DNA from: RHKX01 sp046330285 | GTDB lineage: Bacteria > Actinomycetota > Thermoleophilia > Solirubrobacterales > 70-9 | Length of the DNA stretch: 64,000 nucleotides | Reading direction: 5' to 3' | NCBI GenBank assembly: GCA_046330285.1 | Contig: JAXLSX010000006.1 | Location: forward strand, 62,001 to 126,000 | In this document: positions 59,616-64,000 of the stretch, in pieces | Numbering within the stretch: the first letter of the stretch is position 1 | Layout: each line of letters opens with the position of its first letter | Translations under genes and position numbers: made by a program | The notes under the pieces: generated by a model | The model's input: the letters and a program-made list of their open reading frames with translations, nothing else | Databases searched by the model: none | What the model was told of the DNA's origin: nothing

Positions 59616-60007
59616 GCGCTTCCGCCCCGCTGGATCATCACCGACGTCGCCTTGACCAGGGCGGTCGCCTCGACGCCCTCGGCGAGCCCGAGCTCCTCGA
59701 CCGAGTCGCGGGTGATCGCCGCCGTCACCCGGTGCGGGCCGGCCTCGATCTCGACCAGGGCCATGACGCCGTCGACCTCGACCGAGACGACGCGTCCTGG
59801 GAAGCGGTTGCGGGTCGAGAGCTCGTCGCCGGTCCGGTGGCGCTCGGGAGCATCGCGCAGGCGTTCGACCTCGGCGACGGGCACGCGGCGGTGGCCGTTG
59901 GCGTCGCGCTCGGTGTCGAGCTTGCCGTCGCGGTCCCAGCGGCGCAGGGTGTCGACGCTCACGCCGAGCTGCTTCGCCGCCTCCCCGAGGCTGAGGTCCG
60001 TAGCCAT
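59612..60007 (-). CDS. Molybdate-sensing regulator: MerR/excisionase-type HTH fused to TOBE domain
   Basis: 131 residues. Residues ~3–55: LSLGEAAKQLGVSVDTLRRW, then DRDGKLDTERDANGHRRVPV, a helix-turn-helix with the excisionase/MerR wing. Residues ~65–128: RNRFPGRVVSVEVDGVMALV then TRDSVEELGLAEGVEATALV, a single TOBE molybdate-binding domain. It is not ModE, yet combines the same two jobs in reverse style. It is the first gene of the modABC operon. A near-perfect 21-bp palindrome lies 1 bp upstream of its ATG and is the natural autoregulatory site. Confidence 0.86.
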   Translation of the reverse strand: MATDLSLGEAAKQLGVSVDTLRRWDRDGKLDTERDANGHRRVPVAEVERLRDAPERHRTGDELSTRNRFPGRVVSVEVDGVMALVEIEAGPHRVTAAITRDSVEELGLAEGVEATALVKATSVMIQRGGSA

Positions 60008-60008
60008 C

Positions 60009-60029
60009 TGCCTAAGCATTGCATAGGCA
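60009..60029. promoter_or_regulatory. Palindromic operator for the HTH–TOBE regulator / mod operon
   Basis: 21-bp near-perfect palindrome with arms TGCCTA and TAGGCA and inner GCA/TGC; only positions 7, 11 and 15 break symmetry. It ends 1 bp before the regulator ATG (60007), so a bound dimer would cover the ribosome-binding region. Probable target of the protein it precedes; the link is inferred from position. Confidence 0.65.
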
Positions 60030-60049
60030 TCATTCCTGGAGTCAGGCGC

Positions 60050-61507
60050 TCAGCTGCGGGCGATCAGCTCGAAGTCGGCGGGGTCGAGATGTTCGGTCCG
60101 GGCGGCGTATTCGCGCATGTAGCCGGGCCAGTTGGCGACGATCCGGCCGCTCTCGTTCCGGTACCAGGAGTCGCACTCGAGCCACGCCGTCCCGGCGAAG
60201 CGCGCCTGGGTCTCGCCGTCGCTCGCCCGCTCGACCTCGGGCCGGACGGCGATCGCGGCGGCGCCGGCGTCGCGGACACGCTGCAGGGCCTGGCGGATGT
60301 AGGCCGCCTGCGCCTCCAGGTAGAAGACGATCGACCCGCCGGACGTGTTCGTGTTCGGCCCGTACATGAGAAACAGCGACGGGAAGCCGGGGACGGTCAT
60401 GCCGAGGTGGGCGTGGGCGCCGTCCTCCCATTCGTCGCGGAGGCGGCGGCCCTCGCTGCCGGTGATCTCCATCGGGAACATGAAGTCGTTGGTCCGGAAC
60501 CCCGTCCCCCAGATGATGCAGTCAAGCTCGCGCTCGGTCCCGTCGGCGGTCCGGATCCCGTGCTCGGTGACCGCGGTGACGGCGTCGGTCACGAGCTCGA
60601 CGTTCGGTCGCTGCAGCGCCGGCAGGAAGTAGGAGCTGAAGAGAACGCGCTTGCAGCCGAAGGTGTAGTCGGGCCAGGCCTTCCGCCGCACCTCGGGGTC
60701 GCGGAGCTGCCAGCGCATGAACAGCTTCGAGCGCAGCCTCCCGAGCCGGCCGAGCGTCCGGGGGTTGCGGATCATCGCCGTCAGCGACTCGCCGTAGTCG
60801 AAGACGAAGCGGCGCCGGAACGCCTGCAGCCCGGGGAGCAGGCGGATCGCCGCCCGGATCGGCGCCGGGTAGGAACGGTTGCGACGCGGCATGAACCAGT
60901 TGCCGCTCCGCTGGAAGACGTGGAGCTTTGCGACCTCGGGCGCGATCTCGGGGACGAACTGGACGGCGCTGGCTCCGGTCCCGATCACCGCGACGCGCTT
61001 GCCGCGGAGGTCGTAGTCGTGGTCCCACCAGGCCGAATGGAAGCTGTGCCCGCCGAAGCCCTCGATCCCTTCGATGTGCGGATAGGCCTCGCGGTGGAGC
61101 TGGCCGGTCGCGACGATCACGGCCTCGCTCTCCCAGGTCCGGCCGTCGGCGGCGGTCGTCGTCCAGATCCGGCGCTCGTCGTCCCAGGCGCATGCCGAGA
61201 CCTCGACTCCCGTCTCGATCCGGCGGTCGACGCCGTATTCGCGGGCGACGGAGTTGAGGTACTCGAGGATCTCCGCCTGGGTCGAGCAGAGCCGGAGCCA
61301 GTCGCGGCGCTGCGCGAACGAGTACGAGTAGAGGTGGCTCGGGACGTCGCACGCCGAGCCCGGGTAGGAGTTGTAGAACCAGGTGCCGCCGAGCTCCGGG
61401 GCGCGGTCGAGGATGGTGATCTCGCCGAAGCCGTGGGACTGGAGCTCGACGCAGGCGCCGATGCCCCCGAAGCCTGCCCCGATGATCACGACTCGCGGGC
61501 TGTCCAT
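60050..61507 (-). CDS. Flavin-dependent Baeyer-Villiger-type monooxygenase
   Basis: 485 residues. FAD motif VVIIGAGFGGIGACVELQS, the Baeyer-Villiger fingerprint FGGHSFHSAWWD (FxGxxxHxxxW[PD]), and NADPH motif VAVIGTGASAVQFVPEIA (GxGxSA). It also has GTWFYNSYPGSACDVPS near residue 40. Length is slightly below the 540-residue classic enzymes, as in many short actinobacterial forms. It converts ketones to esters or oxidises S/N. Standing between the mod operon and an HNH gene, it has no metabolic neighbours. Confidence 0.88.
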   Translation of the reverse strand: MDSPRVVIIGAGFGGIGACVELQSHGFGEITILDRAPELGGTWFYNSYPGSACDVPSHLYSYSFAQRRDWLRLCSTQAEILEYLNSVAREYGVDRRIETGVEVSACAWDDERRIWTTTAADGRTWESEAVIVATGQLHREAYPHIEGIEGFGGHSFHSAWWDHDYDLRGKRVAVIGTGASAVQFVPEIAPEVAKLHVFQRSGNWFMPRRNRSYPAPIRAAIRLLPGLQAFRRRFVFDYGESLTAMIRNPRTLGRLGRLRSKLFMRWQLRDPEVRRKAWPDYTFGCKRVLFSSYFLPALQRPNVELVTDAVTAVTEHGIRTADGTERELDCIIWGTGFRTNDFMFPMEITGSEGRRLRDEWEDGAHAHLGMTVPGFPSLFLMYGPNTNTSGGSIVFYLEAQAAYIRQALQRVRDAGAAAIAVRPEVERASDGETQARFAGTAWLECDSWYRNESGRIVANWPGYMREYAARTEHLDPADFELIARS

Positions 61508-61540
61508 GGGCCGGAATCTATTGCCCTCGGCGCCCGCCGG

Positions 61541-62056
61541 TCAGCCGAGGCTCGCACCCTTCTCGCGGTTGCAGACGTCGCAGAGGAGTTGGAGGTTGCC
61601 CGGCGCGCTCGACCCGCCCATCGCGACCGGGATCACGTGGTCGAACTGGAGCAGCGCCCGCGATCCGCATTCGACGCAGCGGCCGCCGTCGCGCTCGAAC
61701 ACCGCCAGCCGCACCTCGCGCGGGATCGCCGGACGCCCATCCCCCGCTCCCGCCCTGCTTCGCGCCCGCTCGAGCTGCCGCCGCTTGCGGTCGAGCCGCT
61801 CGTCGGCGAGCGCCTCCACATCAGCGGGAGCCAGATCCTCGCGCTCCCACCAGATCCGCCCGCGATAGAGCCAGTACCGCCGGCCGACGTGCTCGCCGAC
61901 GGCGACGGCGATCGTCTCCTGGAGCTCGTCGAGCCGCCGCCAGGCGCGCCGCCCGACGGCCGGCCCCACCTCCTCGCTCCCGACCACCAACCGGTAGTGG
62001 CGGCCGACCAGCGACCGCTCCTCCTCGAACTCCGCGTTGACCGCCTCGTTGAGCAT
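61541..62056 (-). CDS. HNH endonuclease
   Basis: 171 residues. The C-terminal HNH domain is complete: CVECGSRALLQFDHVIPVAM followed by GGSSAPGNLQLLCDVCNREK, with two Cys pairs for zinc and the HNH catalytic residues. The N-terminal ~110 residues are charged helices (EERSLVGRHYRL, ERLDRKRRQLERARSRAG). ATG 62056 starts the predicted protein. Not associated with recombination genes here. A 380-bp non-coding stretch with an inverted-repeat element lies upstream. Confidence 0.85.
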   Translation of the reverse strand: MLNEAVNAEFEEERSLVGRHYRLVVGSEEVGPAVGRRAWRRLDELQETIAVAVGEHVGRRYWLYRGRIWWEREDLAPADVEALADERLDRKRRQLERARSRAGAGDGRPAIPREVRLAVFERDGGRCVECGSRALLQFDHVIPVAMGGSSAPGNLQLLCDVCNREKGASLG

Positions 62057-62436
62057 CGGCGCGGGAAGCTAGGAGGAGCCGCGGCGGGTGGCGCGATCTG
62101 GGAGGGATGTTGCAGGGGGAGCGGCGTGTGTTCGACTCGCGCCGGGGCCTGCAGGCAGGGTGAGGGGTGGTTTGGCAGTGAGGGGAGGCTGCCGAGCGTC
62201 ATTCGGGTGCTCGATGGCGAGTTGGTGACCACAGTGGTCACTGAAGCGCCATTCGTCGGCTGAGTCGGGGGACGAACTGCACGTTTTGTCCCTGTGGGGA
62301 ACGTTTCGTGCAGTTGAGGCCCTGAGTCAGCCATTGGCCCCTCGGGGCGAGCCTTCCGCCCCTCCAGCCACCTCCCCTCATTGCCAAAACCCAGTCCCGC
62401 CCTCGGCCCACGGCCCCGGCGCGAGCCGAAAGCCCC
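62057..62436. other. Non-coding stretch between HNH gene and moaA
   Basis: 380 bp with no convincing gene on either strand. It contains the 218-bp inverted-repeat element at 62171–62388 described separately. Outside that element I see only short G-rich and C-rich runs (around 62090–62165 and 62395–62430), and no ORF with plausible start or composition. Confidence 0.7.
62171..62388. repeat. 218-bp inverted-repeat element with internal palindromes
   Basis: Bounded by 18-nt inverted arms that differ at one position, TTTGGCAGTGAGGGGAGG (62171–62188) and CCTCCCCTCATTGCCAAA (62371–62388). The odd position could form a G·U pair in RNA. Inside: a 17-bp palindrome GTGACCACAGTGGTCAC (62225–62241) and a 9-bp hairpin AACTGCACG (62275–62283)/CGTGCAGTT (62307–62315). 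GGCTGA/TCAGCC also repeat inversely. It has no ORF. Could be a MITE-like remnant, a structured RNA or a protein-binding region. Confidence 0.7.
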
Positions 62437-63438
62437 CTACCCCCCGATGGCGCTCATCGTTCGCGGCGGCGGGCGGAAGCCCGGCTCGTTGACGTGATGC
62501 TTCAGCTCCTTGCGCCAGACGGCATCGCGGACGATCTCCTCCAGTTCGGTGTCGGAGGCGCCGGCGCGAAGCGGTTCGCGGAGGTCGGTCTCGTGAACCG
62601 AGAAGAGGCAGGTCCGGAGCTTGCCCTCGGCGGTTAGCCGGAGGCGGTTGCAGTCGGCGCAGAAGGGTTCGGAGACGGGGTTGATGAAGCCGATCTCGCC
62701 GGCGCCGTCGGCGAAGCGGTAGACGCGCGCGGTGGCCGACGGCTCGCGCGGGAGCTCGACGAGCTCGTGAGTGCGCTCGATCAGCGCGCGGATCTCGGCG
62801 CCCGTCAGGACCGAGTCGGGCGTCCAGGCGCCGTCGGCGTCGAGCGGCATGAATTCGATGAAGCGCACCTGGTAGTCGCTGCTCCGCGCGAGCTCGACGA
62901 AGTCGCCCACCTCACGCTCGGTGAAGTCGCGCATCGCGATCGCGTTGACCTTGATCGGCCGGACCGCCGCGTGAGCGGCGATCGCCTCGAGGCCGCGCAT
63001 CACCTGCGGCAGCGCGTCGCGACGGGTGATCTGGAAGAAGCGGTCGCGGGCGAGCGAGTCGATCGAGACGTTGACCCGGTCGATGCCGGCGTCGACGATC
63101 GCGGCGGCATCGCGCTCGAGCAGGTAGGCGTTGGTCGTCAGCGACAGGTCGCCGATCCCCTCGATCGCCGCAAGCATCGCGACCAGTTGTGGGAAGTCCC
63201 GCCGGACAAGCGGCTCACCTCCGGTCAGCCGGACGTCCTCGATCCCGAGCCTGACCATCAGCGCGACAAGCCGCTCGATCTCCTCGAACGACAGAACCTC
63301 GTCGCGCTCGAGCCACGGCAGGCCATCGGCGGGCATGCAGTACTGGCAGCGGAAGTTGCAGCGGTCGGTGACCGAGACCCGGAGGTCCGAGATCGATCGC
63401 CCGTGAGCGTCGCGGAGGGGTTGGCTGCCGTTCCCCAT
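62437..63438 (-). CDS. moaA: GTP 3',8-cyclase (MoaA), radical SAM
   Basis: 333 residues from ATG 63438 (ATG 63456 would add six). Radical SAM motif CNFRCQYC near residue 27, SAM-binding TGGEPLVRRDFPQL, and the C-terminal second cluster motif FCADCNRLRLTAEGKLRTC. The terminal Gly-Gly (SAIGG) needed for the active site is present. It makes the first intermediate of molybdopterin from GTP and is separated from moaC by 27 kb. The 380-bp gap with the inverted-repeat element lies beyond its 3' end. Confidence 0.95.
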   Translation of the reverse strand: MGNGSQPLRDAHGRSISDLRVSVTDRCNFRCQYCMPADGLPWLERDEVLSFEEIERLVALMVRLGIEDVRLTGGEPLVRRDFPQLVAMLAAIEGIGDLSLTTNAYLLERDAAAIVDAGIDRVNVSIDSLARDRFFQITRRDALPQVMRGLEAIAAHAAVRPIKVNAIAMRDFTEREVGDFVELARSSDYQVRFIEFMPLDADGAWTPDSVLTGAEIRALIERTHELVELPREPSATARVYRFADGAGEIGFINPVSEPFCADCNRLRLTAEGKLRTCLFSVHETDLREPLRAGASDTELEEIVRDAVWRKELKHHVNEPGFRPPPRTMSAIGG

Positions 63439-63468
63439 GCCCCGATGATCGCGCATCGGGCGGCCCGG

Positions 63469-64000
63469 TCAGCCCGTCGCGGTCGGAGCCGGCTCGCCCG
63501 GCGAGCCCCAACGCCCGTACTCGAGCTCGAGCCCGCTGCCGGATCGAACCCGGATCCGGTCGCGGAACGTGACCGTGCCGTCCTCCGTGTAACGCGTCAT
63601 CCGCACCGTGAACCGCTCACGGTCGCCGCCGCTCCGGGGGACGATCTCGAGCACTCGGCGCTTCCGATGGAGCGCGAAGCCGACCGTCGCGCCGCGATCG
63701 ATCCCGGCCGGTACGACCTCGAAGTCGTAGTCGTCGCCCGCACCGGCGATGCTCAGCGACATCGTCGGCGACTCGACCCCGCGACGGTCGTTGACGAACG
63801 CGAGCCACCTGGCGCTGCGACTGATGAGGAGGTGGTCGCTCTCACCCTCGCGGATGCCGACCCGGTGAGCGCCGAGCGAGAAGCCGGGTCCGATCAGATC
63901 GACGCCCTCGCGGGCGCGGCCGTTCAGCGACGTGGAGCCGAGAGCGACGTCGTAGGCCCGCCCGCCGGGAAGGCCGATCACCGGCGGCGGTGAGAAACGC
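63469..64000 (-). CDS. Hypothetical protein, 5' end beyond the window
   Basis: At least 170 residues after GTG 63981, and the frame stays open through the right edge (…FSPPPV), so the true start is likely outside. Beta-rich sequence: GFSLGAHRVGIREGESDHLL, WLAFVNDRRGVESP, VGFALHRKRRVLEIVP, FTVRMTRYTEDGTVTF. It may be the C-terminal part of a larger secreted protein. I do not recognise the family. It is upstream of moaA with a 30-bp gap. Confidence 0.55.
   Translation of the reverse strand, partial: RFSPPPVIGLPGGRAYDVALGSTSLNGRAREGVDLIGPGFSLGAHRVGIREGESDHLLISRSARWLAFVNDRRGVESPTMSLSIAGAGDDYDFEVVPAGIDRGATVGFALHRKRRVLEIVPRSGGDRERFTVRMTRYTEDGTVTFRDRIRVRSGSGLELEYGRWGSPGEPAPTATG

Overview
High-GC (about 70%) DNA whose densely packed, often 1–8 nt overlapping genes, frequent GTG/TTG starts and gene families point to an actinobacterium. 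The best guess is Thermoleophilia/Solirubrobacterales; this is inferred from gene style and was not tested by any search. There are no transposases, integrases, phage genes or CRISPR arrays. The window is chromosomal and dominated by metal/cofactor supply and central carbon metabolism.

Layout. (1) 1–4045, minus: a cobalamin riboswitch precedes two exported DUF4430 (transcobalamin-like) proteins, an ECF T-component and a double-headed ECF ATPase that runs off the left edge, together a likely B12/corrinoid uptake operon. (2) 4094–8394: a cyclic-nucleotide-binding-fold protein, then a zinc uptake locus (ZnuA, Zur-type Fur regulator, permease–ATPase–permease) with two Zur-like operators. (3) 8408–11755: glutamine amidotransferase, tRNA-Leu(CAG), an FG-GAP/ASPIC exported protein and a TetR regulator. 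(4) 11752–17833, minus: complete peptide ABC transporter (oppABCDF order). (5) 18011–22045: hydrolase, DUF4234 protein, ABC-F ATPase with a structured leader, an acyltransferase remnant and a six-bladed propeller protein. (6) 22120–24387: lower-GC block of small hypothetical and exported proteins abutting the 3' end of tRNA-Glu(CTC). (7) 24591–34573: two TetR genes (the first sharing its leader with the TetR gene of region 3), cupredoxin, CPA1 antiporter, epimerase, a 1165-residue aldehyde dehydrogenase–GMC alcohol oxidase fusion, metallophosphoesterase.

(8) 34589–41079: molybdenum cofactor island (moaB/mogA, moaC, fused moaD-moaE, moeA, mobA, a formate-dehydrogenase-like molybdoenzyme, fdhD). 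(9) 41076–52597: pentose phosphate/glycolysis block in two minus-strand operons (glk–tkt–rpiB and gnd–zwf–tal–pgi) separated by a plus-strand trio (cyclase-family hydrolase, second ROK kinase, FAD monooxygenase). (10) 52643–63438: second molybdoenzyme, glycosyltransferase plus polysaccharide deacetylase, DUF6457 protein, modABC led by an HTH–TOBE regulator with its own palindromic operator, Baeyer-Villiger-type monooxygenase, HNH protein, an unexplained 218-bp inverted-repeat element, and moaA. A partial unknown protein runs off the right edge.

The genes work together mainly as metal/cofactor logistics: B12, zinc and molybdate import, molybdopterin synthesis and two bis-MGD-type enzymes that use it. 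The most interesting items are the riboswitch-controlled DUF4430/ECF operon, the alcohol oxidase/aldehyde dehydrogenase fusion, the repeated structured leader in front of two TetR genes, and the 218-bp inverted-repeat element.
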